From: Oopsacas minuta
Lineage: Eukaryota; Porifera; Hexactinellida; Lyssacinosida; Leucopsacidae
Reading direction: 5' to 3'
DNA: 64,000 bases
NCBI GenBank assembly: GCA_024704765.1
Contig: JAKMXF010000188.1
Span: forward strand, 248,001 to 312,000
Shown here: one piece after another, positions 1 to 10,400 of the stretch
How the letters are laid out: each line of letters begins with the position of its first letter
How positions within the stretch are numbered: the first letter of the stretch is position 1
Made by a program: the position numbers and the translations under genes
Notes under the pieces: generated by a model
Told to the model about the DNA's origin: nothing
Seen by the model: only the letters and a program-made list of their open reading frames with translations
Databases searched by the model: none

Positions 1-2
1 CT

Positions 3-554
3 AGAGAGAGGGCCGGGTTCAAGGTACGAGAACACACCCTCCTGGATTCATCCCGTCCCCCCTGCGTTACCATACTCACTCTGGTACGTGACGCTGTAGC
101 TCGCCTGGAGAACGGAGAAGGTACCCGACAAGACATCTGTCAGCTGGTACAAGACTCCCAATACATTAACAGCTCTGCTTCTGAGTCTCATATCAACGCT
201 GCAGTCAGTGGGGCTCTTGATAGACTGCATTATGAGAAAGATCCTTGTGTTAGGTTCGAGAACTCTCTCAAGTTATGGGTGTATCTACACAGATATAGGA
301 CAGAACAGCTGTTCAATGAGATACACCATCTGCAGATTGTAGCTATTAATGTACGGAAGAAGTTACTCAATCAGCTGGAGAAGGATCGAAATACGAAACA
401 AACACCAGTCATCATCCGATTCTCTCCTATTAATGATCAGGAGGACATGTCTTCACACCCTGAGGACCCCAGCAGCAGAGTATCCTCCCATTCTGATGTA
501 TCTACTGATGACGTAACATCTCCTGGAGCTGTATCTGATACTGACTCTGATTAG
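3..554 (+). CDS. NFRKB: NFRKB / INO80 subunit G, C-terminal end (partial)
   Basis: This is the 3' end of a gene that starts before the window; 183 codons are visible in frame 3, ending in TAG. The N-terminal two thirds match what I know of the winged-helix domain of nuclear factor related to kappa-B-binding protein. Hallmarks are a stretch reading ILTLVRDAVARLENGEGTR, then VSGALDRLHYEKDPCVRFE and KLWVYLHRYRTE. In animals NFRKB is a subunit of the INO80 chromatin remodeller and binds the deubiquitinase UCH37. After the domain comes a short K/R-rich helix and an acidic Ser/Asp-rich tail ending SDTDSD. No splice acceptor is visible before base 3, so the exon probably continues upstream. Identification is confident; completeness cannot be judged. 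Confidence 0.85.
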   Translation, partial: RERAGFKVREHTLLDSSRPPCVTILTLVRDAVARLENGEGTRQDICQLVQDSQYINSSASESHINAAVSGALDRLHYEKDPCVRFENSLKLWVYLHRYRTEQLFNEIHHLQIVAINVRKKLLNQLEKDRNTKQTPVIIRFSPINDQEDMSSHPEDPSSRVSSHSDVSTDDVTSPGAVSDTDSD

Positions 555-672
555 ACTATTTTTTGTTGTATAAAGTACAGATCTGTTATCAGACCCAGAA
601 TATTCACAACTAATTAATAATGAGGTAAATATAAAGATACATTTGTATATGATGACTACATAAGGGACTGAC

Positions 673-678
673 AATAAA
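673..678 (+). promoter_or_regulatory. Candidate polyadenylation signal for NFRKB
   Basis: An AATAAA hexamer lies about 120 bases after the NFRKB-like stop codon, in AT-rich sequence. It is the only canonical signal I noticed before the palindromic repeat at 845. Position and sequence fit, but no transcript evidence is available. Confidence 0.45.
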
Positions 679-844
679 GAGCCGTTAGATAGCACCGTAG
701 TAGTTAGCCGCGATGTATACGGATTCATTCATGGAAATTTGGCAGTCTTACTGTGATAAGATTGTCGCTACTCCCTAGCTATCAAAACGTTGCATGCTAG
801 GCAAACCCGGTGTAGCAGCCCAGATTATACCTTCGGGTATGGAG

Positions 845-1172
845 TGGGCTAGCTCAGAATACACAGGGTTTAATCTGGGCTAAGACAGATTATACACCCT
901 GCCTTTATTATGTCATATGCTAAAGTGTTGGCGTCTGGTGTCATCTATGTATTCATAAAGCACACCATACATGATGTAAATTGTTGCATGCAACAAGGTA
1001 ATATACATGGTGCAACAATGTTATGTTGCGTTTTCATGCAACAATTGTATGGTTGGCTTTATGAATGCATAGAGGACACCAGACGCCCACACTTTTGCGC
1101 ATGAAGTAATAAAAGCAGGGATTATAATCTGTCCAAGTACAGAATATATCTGGGGTTAATTTAGGCTAGCCC
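845..1172. mobile_element. Long palindromic MITE / foldback element
   Basis: The two halves are inverted copies of each other. The best matched arms are about 884-970 and 1046-1134: both contain GCGTCTGGTGTC, then ATTCATAAAG, and on the outer side ACAGATTATA and a GTGTTGG/GTGTGGG block. Weaker outer matches (GGGCTAGC and its complement) extend the arms to about 845 and 1172. The centre holds TTGTTGCATG and its inverse. No transposase is present, so this is a non-autonomous element or foldback repeat. The small open frame inside it is a by-product of the palindrome. The rest of 555-1495 shows no gene. Confidence 0.75.
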
Positions 1173-1495
1173 AGTTTATGTTTATCCCTGGGGACAACAG
1201 TAGGGGTCCACAGAATGTGTTAACATTAGTATAGCTATATAAGTGATACGCTGGTAAGGTCGGGAATCGCTCCACTAACGCTTTTTAATAGAAAATCTAC
1301 ATATATCCAAAACAAATGAAGAATCGTCCTTAAAAATGGTGGTATCAGACTTATAGGAATATTGCCATAAGAGAAATACAAATAGGCTATAATATTCTAT
1401 ACGAATTCCTTGGGTGAGATCGTCATAGTTCCGTTACTGTTTCACTATTCATATTTGTGTATTGTAAAATTAATCAATTTCTTATTCCGTTAGTG

Positions 1496-2563
1496 ATGGC
1501 AGAACATAACACAGAGTATTCATCTCCTCTCTACCTACCCCATCACCCTACCTCCTCAGTCCTTAACAGAGGACTAGTAGAGCTACTACACGACAGAGAC
1601 ACGGTTACTATATGGGAGGTAATTGACTCACTACTCACATCTATGACATTACCTCCATCAGATATATTAGAGTATATAGCTATATATAGAGATTCTATTA
1701 GTACTGTTTATATACCTCCTGATGAACTTACTATCAACTTCCATCTGGTCAGGAAATACGGGTTAATGCTACCACAGCTGTATCCTGACGGTGTAATATT
1801 TCGCGATCAGAAGACAATCTCGTTAACTATTCTACAAATAAAATGTCTCCTCTGTCACATGGTATTAGGCTCTCTACCGAAACAATTCGAATGGAAGGAG
1901 ACCAGTAGAGCTAGTGTATATTACAGACATGTTCTATTCTACTATCTATCACTTGACAATGACACAAATGACAGATGTGTGACATGTACTCACCACACAA
2001 TCGCACCTTGTCAATGGGAACAGTTACCGGAAGTGCTACACCAATCTGACATATGTACAGGCACAATAGAGGATAATTCAATTAAGAATAAAGTTGTGTT
2101 TTCTAATAAGAATTTCGGACCAGGACCTGGAGGTACACAAGAGGAACTTATCTTCGGATCTTATCCTGAGACCTGTGTATTCCCTCTCTTCTTCTCACGC
2201 TCCCTCAGGGACTCAGAGGTTGTACTCATCTCTCAGGTTTTGAGAGTAGCAGAATACTCAGGTTATGGCAGAGAGGTAGAGTTTAAATCATTTATAGAAC
2301 CATCCGCGGAATATCACACTCTTTTATTAATGGATGCGTTGGAAATCGATTTGTTTGAGGATAAGAAAGAAGAGTTTTCAAATGAGAATATTACTCGTGA
2401 ATTGAACAAATGTTTCTGCGGTTTTTCACAGTTCACAGGAGGAGATATAGCAACAGGTAGATGGGGGTGTGGAGCATTTGGTGGTACATACAGTCTCAAG
2501 AAGAGGATACAACAATTTGCTGCTAACCGAGCTAAAGTCAATATTATATTTTGTGAAATTTAA
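1496..2563 (+). CDS. PARG: Poly(ADP-ribose) glycohydrolase-like protein
   Basis: This enzyme family removes poly(ADP-ribose) chains from proteins in the nucleus and cytoplasm. The open frame runs upstream to a GTG at 1457, but the first ATG is at 1496 and gives 355 residues. Family hallmarks are visible: a helical N-terminal part with a YPDG segment, the catalytic QEE (about residues 215-217) followed by the segment for FxxxPE, then EYSGYG, a REL(N)K-CFCGFSQF segment and the strongly conserved TGRWGCGAFGG. The catalytic glutamates are present. Two oddities: the usual GGG loop before QEE is replaced by a shorter GPGPGG loop, and the protein stops soon after AFGG, about where animal PARGs continue for several tens of residues. 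A further 3' exon could exist but I could not place one. Confidence 0.85.
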   Translation: MAEHNTEYSSPLYLPHHPTSSVLNRGLVELLHDRDTVTIWEVIDSLLTSMTLPPSDILEYIAIYRDSISTVYIPPDELTINFHLVRKYGLMLPQLYPDGVIFRDQKTISLTILQIKCLLCHMVLGSLPKQFEWKETSRASVYYRHVLFYYLSLDNDTNDRCVTCTHHTIAPCQWEQLPEVLHQSDICTGTIEDNSIKNKVVFSNKNFGPGPGGTQEELIFGSYPETCVFPLFFSRSLRDSEVVLISQVLRVAEYSGYGREVEFKSFIEPSAEYHTLLLMDALEIDLFEDKKEEFSNENITRELNKCFCGFSQFTGGDIATGRWGCGAFGGTYSLKKRIQQFAANRAKVNIIFCEI

Positions 2564-3106
2564 TTATTTGATTATTGTGGAACCTTCCTAGACTTCTGAC
2601 TTATATGCCAAAATAGCCTTTAAGTTTCTCAACTTGATTAGATTTGGAAATATTTTGCAAACTTGAGTACAGGCAGACCTCGCCGTTCGCGGTTTCGACT
2701 ATTCGCGGATGATATTTTGTGTTTGGATTTGTTGTTCGCGACTCATTTCTCGACTATTCGCGGTTTTCCCTACGCACACCTACAAATTTGATAGAAATTT
2801 ACGTTTTATTCTTAATGATTTCCTATATTTTCTATTACCATCATATATATTGAGTTTGTATTTTCCCCATTAGCATTAAAATATTATGTAACTCAATACT
2901 CTAAATATTATAGTTTTTATGTGTGTTAAGATTAAAAAGAAATTTAGGAAACAAGATATTTCATTCTTTGCCCGCGGGCCAAGTATTAAAACTCTCGATT
3001 TTCAACTCAATGTGTGAATGAAGCCTATTATTCACTTATAACTATTATCTATTATTGATTTTGATTGTGTTTAGTACGCGTACGGTATGTGTGTGTGTAT
3101 CGAAGA

Positions 3107-3440
3107 TTATTTATAAATTTGTTTACTATTATTCATAAAAACAACTCAAATTTGCATATGAGAAACTTGAAATGCGAAATTCGGAGTCAGCGTACTTGAT
3201 TACACATGTGAAGACTTTGAGAGCAAGCCTCAACGATTACTTCAAGATATAAATTATTTATTTGCTTTATATTCATAAAAACAACAAATAATTTGCATAT
3301 GATTAATCTGAGAGTGTGAAAATCAGATTCAGCATATTCGATATATTTCGTCATGTTTTATTGAATTCTGTTTACTTTCTTGGTAAACACGATAAATACA
3401 TATAATTTGCGAGATCTCAGGATTGAGAAATTCGATTTCA
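3107..3440 (+). repeat. Dispersed repeat family copy (TTCGGATTCAGCATACTCGA type)
   Basis: This interval carries a motif chain seen many times in the window: TTTACTTTATATTCATAAAAA, CATATGAGAAACTTGAAA, a block close to ATTCGGATTCAGC-TACT-GATTAC, then GAATTCTGTTTACTTTCTTGGTAAACACGATAAATACAT. Other copies or part copies lie near 3770-3950, 10695-10990, 38390-38600 (inverted), 41515-41632, 43220-43440, 56690-56830 and 63270-63420 (inverted). The rest of 2564-3962 shows no gene. Confidence 0.7.
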
Positions 3441-3962
3441 TACAGGGATGTATTGCGATGGCAATATCATTATTCATTTTTCATGTCTACTACCAATTCA
3501 TTCAAGAATAGTTGATACAGCTAGCAGGGGTATCTTAGTCTTTGTACACATTTCATAAATACAAATAAATCAACATTGCAAGGATGCTTAAATATTTTTT
3601 AATAGCAATTCTCCAATATCCGATTTGGTCTGTAAATTCGTAAGAAGTGAATTATACTTAATTCGGATTACTTTTACTTCCTCGTATAATAAGAAATATC
3701 ATAGCTATTTCTATCATTAAGTTTCTCATGAATATTTTGATATATATTATTGAATTATTTTGTAAGATCATCCTTCTTTGTAACCGTTGAGAGCATATAC
3801 GTAAATTTTGAGATTTTGCTAATTTGTTTACTTTATATTCGTAAAAACATATCAACAGTAAAACAAACAACCAATGCCATATTCGGACTCAACATACTCA
3901 ATTACTCCAGTATAGTCGTTGAAAGTATGATTCGATATCCTTGAACATCGTTTACACTATTT

Positions 3963-4922
3963 TTACACATTTTTATTTTCCAGTTTCCCTGTATACACAA
4001 ACAAAAATATAAATAAACAAACAGCTAACATCCAAACGAAACAAAACAACAATAAAATAACTGTTTTATTAAAACTTGGCTGAATTTGATTTTGACTCAA
4101 ATCATTCCATCTATTTTCAAGATCATATTCCACAATCCAGAATTGTAGCGTTGTTATAGTTACAGCACAAATATGTGTAAGCTGATGTGAATTACCCAAA
4201 AGGTCGAATTTTCCTGGGTAAAATCTCTCAGGAATTTTACATGCAAACAACATAAATAGAATAATATTAAACAAAAGTAGAGTAAAATGCATTTTCGAAT
4301 TTTTGTATAGAAATACATGCGAGCCATCTGGGTAGAGATATAAATAGACTACTGGTAGATACGCCCAGATGAGTGGCTGTGAAAATGCGATGCTCCGAAT
4401 TATATATCTGTATTTAAGCCAGAAAAATCTGCTCAGACAATTCACTGGTACTATACAGAGATTTAAGATTACCGCGATGATAAGGTATGCGTATTCCAAC
4501 TCAAATATAGGAGTGTTAAGCGGCCGGTAATAATAGTATGCTGGTAGAATGCTACCCATTTCATAGAGGGCGATTCCTGTGTAATCAAGGAAAAAGCAAA
4601 AGTGCATACTTTTGTGTGAAATTGAGTTGAATAAGTGCGCTAAACTTGAAAGGAAGGTGTACAAAATTCCGCTTAGCCATATACATATTAGCGGAAAGTA
4701 TTTGGGTGTTTGAAACAACTCAATCTTATTGGTCAATAGCCAGTATGCCCAGAGAAGAGAAGGTATAAAATGTGTCCAGAAATTTATACATTCATTATTG
4801 TCCAATTTGAATGCACTTTTAATACACAATAAAGCACTAGCCCCAACAGGTCGATAACCCGAGAGAATGAACGGGTCTTGTATTCTTCGAGGACTTTTTA
4901 TTAGATGAGTACCGTTATTCAT
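3963..4922 (-). CDS. PAQR family seven-helix receptor (progestin/adipoQ receptor-like)
   Basis: A single-exon gene of 319 residues starting at an ATG on the minus strand. PAQR proteins are integral membrane proteins with seven or more helices and a buried metal site; some members respond to steroids or adiponectin and some have ceramidase activity. The family marks are present in order: DPFILSGYRP at residues 16-25, a first helix after WTHFIP, SLAHLFN with its histidine at 95, LDYTGIAL around 112-119, and a C-terminal SHQLTH at 245-250 supplying the other metal-binding histidines. Several 18-22 residue hydrophobic segments lie between. It resembles the membrane progestin receptor branch more than the AdipoR branch, but I cannot place it exactly. 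It lies inside the interval with pogo-like ends. Confidence 0.85.
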   Translation of the reverse strand: MNNGTHLIKSPRRIQDPFILSGYRPVGASALLCIKSAFKLDNNECINFWTHFIPSLLWAYWLLTNKIELFQTPKYFPLICIWLSGILYTFLSSLAHLFNSISHKSMHFCFFLDYTGIALYEMGSILPAYYYYRPLNTPIFELEYAYLIIAVILNLCIVPVNCLSRFFWLKYRYIIRSIAFSQPLIWAYLPVVYLYLYPDGSHVFLYKNSKMHFTLLLFNIILFMLFACKIPERFYPGKFDLLGNSHQLTHICAVTITTLQFWIVEYDLENRWNDLSQNQIQPSFNKTVILLLFCFVWMLAVCLFIFLFVYTGKLENKNV

Positions 4923-4969
4923 TGTGTCGGCTATTACTTGTTTAATTAACGGGATTGGAGTACGGAAGA

Positions 4970-4978
4970 CTATTTATA
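4970..4978 (-). promoter_or_regulatory. TATA-box candidate upstream of PAQR gene
   Basis: On the minus strand this reads TATAAATAG, about 48 bases before the PAQR start codon, a suitable place for a core promoter with a short leader. The match to the consensus is perfect, but chance AT-rich matches are common here. Confidence 0.4.
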
Positions 4979-6701
4979 ACTACCAAAGATTAGGATCAGG
5001 TTTCCTCTACTATTCTTATTACTTCACTAGCATTTATAACTAGATCGTGCGCAGGCCAGATTTCAGATCCACTCAATATTTGTAATTTTGTTGGTGATTT
5101 GTGATTTGTGATTTGTGCTCCAAAAATATCACCATTTTTTTTTTTTCAAATATTTAAACAAAATATGTATTTTGAGATATGACAAAATTTTATATGAAGG
5201 TGCTTTAGATGCATGCCATTTTTAACCTCTTTTAATATATACTTTGGTGACTGCATGTGCGCAACTTTTAGGTGTTAAGGTTGCATGGATTCCAACCAAG
5301 AACCCCCTCCCAAGGAAATATGATGTCTACCAGATATATAGTGGCTAATGATAATGGAATTAAAGGGTCCATTCTATAATATAACGTGATAAATAATTGA
5401 ATTGGACCTAAGTTAACAACTAAGGTCCAATTCATTAGAGACCACCACAAAATTCGTGGAAATAAATGATAATACGTAATTAAATTTCCAATTCGGGATT
5501 GACGATACCGTACTTCAATATCGTTACTTGACATTTTTAATATTATAAGATTGTTACTGATCTTTTGGAGAAGTGATTGAATGAAACCGTATTTTGGGAT
5601 CAATCTATTATTCGCATGTAATCACTCTTAATTAAATATTTGTTATAATACTTGTTCTATTAAATATGGTTGTCTCATTTATTAATTATTTACCTTTTTG
5701 CCGCTTTTCGTATTTTGGAGAATATTAAATGTCAAATCTTCTGGCCATCCGAGACTCCGGCGGGATAATTATCGATGTTCTTATCTAATGTTGGTCACTT
5801 CGTGTCACAACATCAAACTACTCTCTCCATCAGTAGAACCATGGCCTATTAAAATACAGCTATACATGCTACCGAATCATGGTAAAAAATATGAGTCTAG
5901 TTTTTGAATAGTAATTTGTAAAGGCTGATAAATAAAAAATACGTGTGATAGGCATTAGGAATGTATTATTAACATATAGAAACGTAGAATCAAAGTATAC
6001 ATATGGTGGTAAAAGATGTGATTAGTCATCATGTAGTTGAGGGCTGTACTATTTTAGTACAACAAATACAAGATTCTAATCTGTATTTAGGCATTGTTTC
6101 CAACATCTGTAATGCCTGATTGGCATATATTATTATGTATTAATGTAGTTGATTCAAAAAATTCAATAACATGATCGAAATGTGATCATATTCCCGTGTT
6201 GCTAAGGAAATGCATTTTGTCATAATGAAGCCATGACTCAAAAACTATAAATCCTATCAGAATTTTACAATCAACTGGACAAACTTTGGTTGCTCCATAT
6301 ATTTTGTATAGGTCAACCAGAACCTGAGCAACTGATATCTGCTTGCCACAGCATTGGTCCGTTAGTGTTATTATGATCGAGTTGCATCAGGGATGATCTT
6401 AGATCCCAACCTGTTATACTCAAAATGCTGGCCATCAACACGAATATTTGTTTAATTAATGTAAAATATAGCCATAAAATGAAAATAGTATATAATTCAA
6501 TAATAAGACTACTACATAGGACTAATTGACCGAATATTAAACTTGATTATTGATATTACATACACATACACATATTTACTATCACATAACTAATTGGTCA
6601 ATTTGTCCTAAAACATGGCCGCGTACCCCTGAAAAAACCCCTCGCGCGGTTGGAACCCCTGACTTTTATGTATAAAATTTCTACCTAATTAGCAAGTAGT
6701 T
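4979..6701. other. Gene-poor AT-rich stretch
   Basis: I see no convincing gene. There is a short tandem GTGATTT run near 5098-5117. A small inverted repeat lies at about 5393-5435 with arms around AATTGGACCT and AGGTCCAATT. A weak inverted pair of ACTAATTGACC-type motifs occurs at 6520 and 6590. A hydrophobic minus-strand open frame at 5268-5603 has no family I recognise. Confidence 0.5.
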
Positions 6702-6950
6702 ATGTAAAACCTGTGAGGATTTTTAAACTAGCGGTTATGTTGAATTCATTGATTACAAAAAATAGCTCTGTATTGGCTAAATCTGGTATTAATATGGCAT
6801 TCACGATCTTTTGTGATGTTTTCTCATTTTCTATTTATGTGATTCTAGATTCCGTTAGTAAAATAACCAATTTAGCCTATACATAGGATCGTTCTGTTTT
6901 ATATTTGCTCTAAATACTCTATAGTTTAAAAATCCTCACAGGTTTTGCAT
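6702..6950. mobile_element. MITE with near-perfect 29-bp terminal inverted repeats
   Basis: The left arm at 6702-6730 (ATG-AAAACCTGTGAGG-TTTTTAAACTA) is matched by its inverse at 6922-6950, with one difference. The interior of about 190 bp has no open frame. It sits inside the larger interval with pogo-like ends, so it is either nested or independent. Confidence 0.7.
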
Positions 6951-7499
6951 GACTGGTTGATATTTCGGTATAATATTTTTGCGAATTGTTGTAATTTCCC
7001 CATTTTGTATGTTTGAATTTTATAAAGTTGTTACGTGATGGAGTATAATGGAATTCAGATACGGATTCAGCATAGTCGATAGTAAATAAGGCAATATGTA
7101 GTGTCTAAGAAGCAAAGACTAAAAACTCAGTTATGGGCTTAGTTCGCTCTTCTACTGTTGTTCGATCTGTAGATATCCGTAGATATAAAGGTTGCTAGTA
7201 AAGGTATCCCTCGCCTTTCGAGGTGGAACGTCCCTGTAAATTGCTATGAACGACAAACAAGCGAACGGCGAGACTAAATAATCACCCCGGTTCTCAATCC
7301 CCTGGAGGTTTTCGCTTACACTACGAAACACAAAATATCATCCCCGAATAGTATAAAACCGTGAGGGCTGCCTGTATACAAATATTGCTAATAAATGAAC
7401 TCTACTGTACCTCAATATGGATATATTATTAGAAATATATTTGTACAAATATTATTTAATCATCATTTAACTCAGAAATAAACCTCGCTTTCTTCAAGG

Positions 7500-10400
7500 A
7501 TGGCTACCTCAGAACAGAATCCAGCTAAAGTGTTTCTAAATACCTTCAATCTAACTCCAGCGGATCTTCTCCAGATATCTGACCTCTTCATAAAGGAAAT
7601 GGAAGAGGGACTATCCAAAGATGACCATAATAGTCCTGTTAAAATGCTGGTTGCATATGTACACGGGTTACCGACTGGTAAGGAGAGGGGTAGGTATCTA
7701 GCACTTGATTTAGGAGGCAGTAATTTCAGAGTATTGCTTATAACAATAGAAGAGAATGGGAGTATTACTCAATTATCTGAAAAGTTTGCACTATATGATG
7801 ATGTGAGTTTTATCTGTGCAGGTTAATATCGTATATAGCGTATTTCCTTGAATAATATATTTTTATTTTCTGAATATTTTTCCCCAAGTTTTTGGAGTTT
7901 TTTATCATTGGATTTGTTCTAAGAAATTTCTATCAATCCTTGACCAAATTTCGAACACTATCGGCCTCAACTTTCTTATATACACAGTATAGAGTTTGTT
8001 GGTGACAAATATACCTGCATGAGTTATATGACACATTTTAGTACAGCTCCTATAGGGAGATACCCTAATGATATGGAAGATATCCTACTTACGTCTGTCC
8101 TCGCGGCCGTGCGAAATCTAGCAGCCCGATAAACATGAAATTGGTATACATATACATTTGGGTCGGAGATTTGTACCCTTGGGTATGAATTTTTCTAAAG
8201 TTAGTATTTCACCACCTTTCTATGTAAAACTAAATTCTTGCAAGTGACTAAGTTTCAACCTGTCAGGAGTAATTAGGTGTGTAGATTCCGATTTTGAGAT
8301 TATCGTAGTCAATTACGTAGAGGATTCCTTCACAGTTCGCAGGTTCATGAAATTTTTGACATGTTATTATATGTTAATACAATTTCATGATATCTGTTTG
8401 ATGTTCAAAGTTTTCCACCCACCGACCAAAATAAGTTATGGCGCCTATGCCGAGCTGTACTACCAATCTGTCGGCTGGATATTTTGAATTGCTTAAGATT
8501 GTTTTTGTTTCAGCTTGGGGGTTTTCGAATTATAAGTTGGCAACACTGGTCTATTTATTCTACTTTCGTATGTTGAAATCTTAATAAGATAGCAGTATGT
8601 TTATAACTGATTATTGACAAAAGGTTATATCTAGCAAATATTATACGTACATTTGTTTGTATAATTATGTTAATAATAGCGGAAGTCTTTAATCCAAGCT
8701 CCTTAATATGGAGTGTTTAGTAATTTTGATGTCAATTTGAGTCGAAATAACTGGGGTTGTTATGAGTGGACTTCGTTATAACGGGCTGAAAATACAATAG
8801 CTTTTGACCTAAGGGGTAATTAATAACTTCGTTATAACTGGGGTTTACTGTATTAAATTTGACCAGTCATGAGGTTTAGACTGGACTACCACATGGAAGA
8901 ACCTTCCAACCCAGTGCTATACATATTTTGAGAATAGTATTATTCCTCTATATTGTATATTTATTTGTTTACCTTCTTGTTTATATTTTATTTCTTGTGT
9001 TATTGTTATATTTTGTATATTTACAGATTATGAGAACAACACAAGAGGTGTTATTTGATAAAGTAGCAGAGAGTGTAATCTCATTTGGTGAGAAATATGG
9101 AATTAAAGAAACTCTACCTCTCGGATTTACTTTCTCATTTCCTGTACAACAACATAGCATTAATAAAGGCACCCTAATACGGTAATTATCCAAACTAATA
9201 CACAACAAACAAACAAACAAACAAACAAATATCCTATATATTTATCAATGTATAATGTATATAGCTGGACGAAAGGATTTTCAGCAGAAGGAGCAGTAGG
9301 CAGAGATATAATGGAGATGTTACAGGAAGCTCTTGACAGGAAGGGATCTAAAATAGCTTATCTATCTGCTCTAGTTAATGACACAACAGGTACACTCATG
9401 GCTAAGGCTATCGAGGAGAAGGAATGTTTTGTAGGACTTATTCTAGGAACAGGTGAGTATAGGGTGGATAATAGATGAAAAGAGGCCCTCTGAGCTAATT
9501 GTTGGGGTTGGGTCTGTAAGGAATTTAAGATATGGATATTTGTGAAAATTTGATAATCCTTTCTCTGAGAATTTCAGACTCTCTATTCCTTAATCGTGAT
9601 TATCGCGATAAGAATATCAAAATATTTTCTTATAACCTGTATTAGTTATTAGTATATGAAAACCGTTTTCCAAGTATTATTCTTATACCCGATATCTTCA
9701 TATGATCGGTGTGTTTTAATTTCTTATCAGGGATAACCATTGTATTTCTTTGTACATTACTTTATTCATAGGGACAGGGGTGCTTGAGTCCCCCCTGTCC
9801 TGGCTACTGCCTCAAAGAGCTAATATAATATCCGTGTGAGACCCATCCATAATGCAGGAGTCCCCCTCTCCCTGGATCATTCGAATTGTTAGAAAGTTCG
9901 GCACCCCTGATATTGTTTGTTTGTTGTTTGTTATCACTAGATTTTGTTTATTACTTTGTTTATATATTGACACAACATTCTAGGAACTAATGCCTGCTAC
10001 TTAGAAAAGATATCTAACATCCCTAAATACAAGTCACCACCTCCTAATGCAACTCACGTGCTTATTAACACTGAGTGGGGGGCTTTCGGAGAAAACGGTG
10101 CCTTAGACAAGTTCCTGACTGAGATGGATGCAGAATTGGACAAAGCTGCTCTTCATAAGAAACAACAAATATTCGAGAAAATGATCAGTGGGAAATATAT
10201 GGGTTAGCTCTACTAATTATCTTGAATATCTGAATATGTAACCAGTTATTATTATCACACAAGGCCGGTCATGTCATCGCTATATAGGAAGTAAGACATT
10301 TCTTTCCACTGCATTTCTACTAATCCATGGTAAATCAACAACTAGAGGAATGCCTCAAAATTACTTAATTCATCTTCAACCTATCTTGGAACGAAATGTC

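Larger units (their letters stand above)
2670..7374. mobile_element. Interval bounded by inverted pogo-like termini, TA at both ends
   Basis: Bases 2670 onward read CAGGCAG followed by a CCTCG-GTTCGCGG block and then GGATGATATTTTGTGTTT. The sequence ending at 7374 is the inverse: CAGGCAG, CCTCACGG, then GGATGATATTTTGTGTTT. Both ends are flanked by TA (2668-2669 and 7375-7376), the target duplication expected of pogo/Tc1-mariner elements. The span is 4705 bp and contains a PAQR gene but no recognisable transposase. It could be one large non-autonomous element that trapped a gene, or two related elements that each lost one end. The matching ends are seen directly; the single-element reading is inference. 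Confidence 0.5.

Noticed and set aside
910-1104. 64-residue open frame on the plus strand
   Set aside because: It lies within the palindromic MITE and is a by-product of the inverted repeat.
1457-1495. Upstream extension of the PARG frame to a GTG
   Set aside because: Animal genes rarely start at GTG; an in-frame ATG follows at 1496 and the extra residues do not resemble the family.
5268-5603. Hydrophobic 111-residue minus-strand frame
   Set aside because: No recognisable family, no partner exon, and it spans a small inverted repeat.
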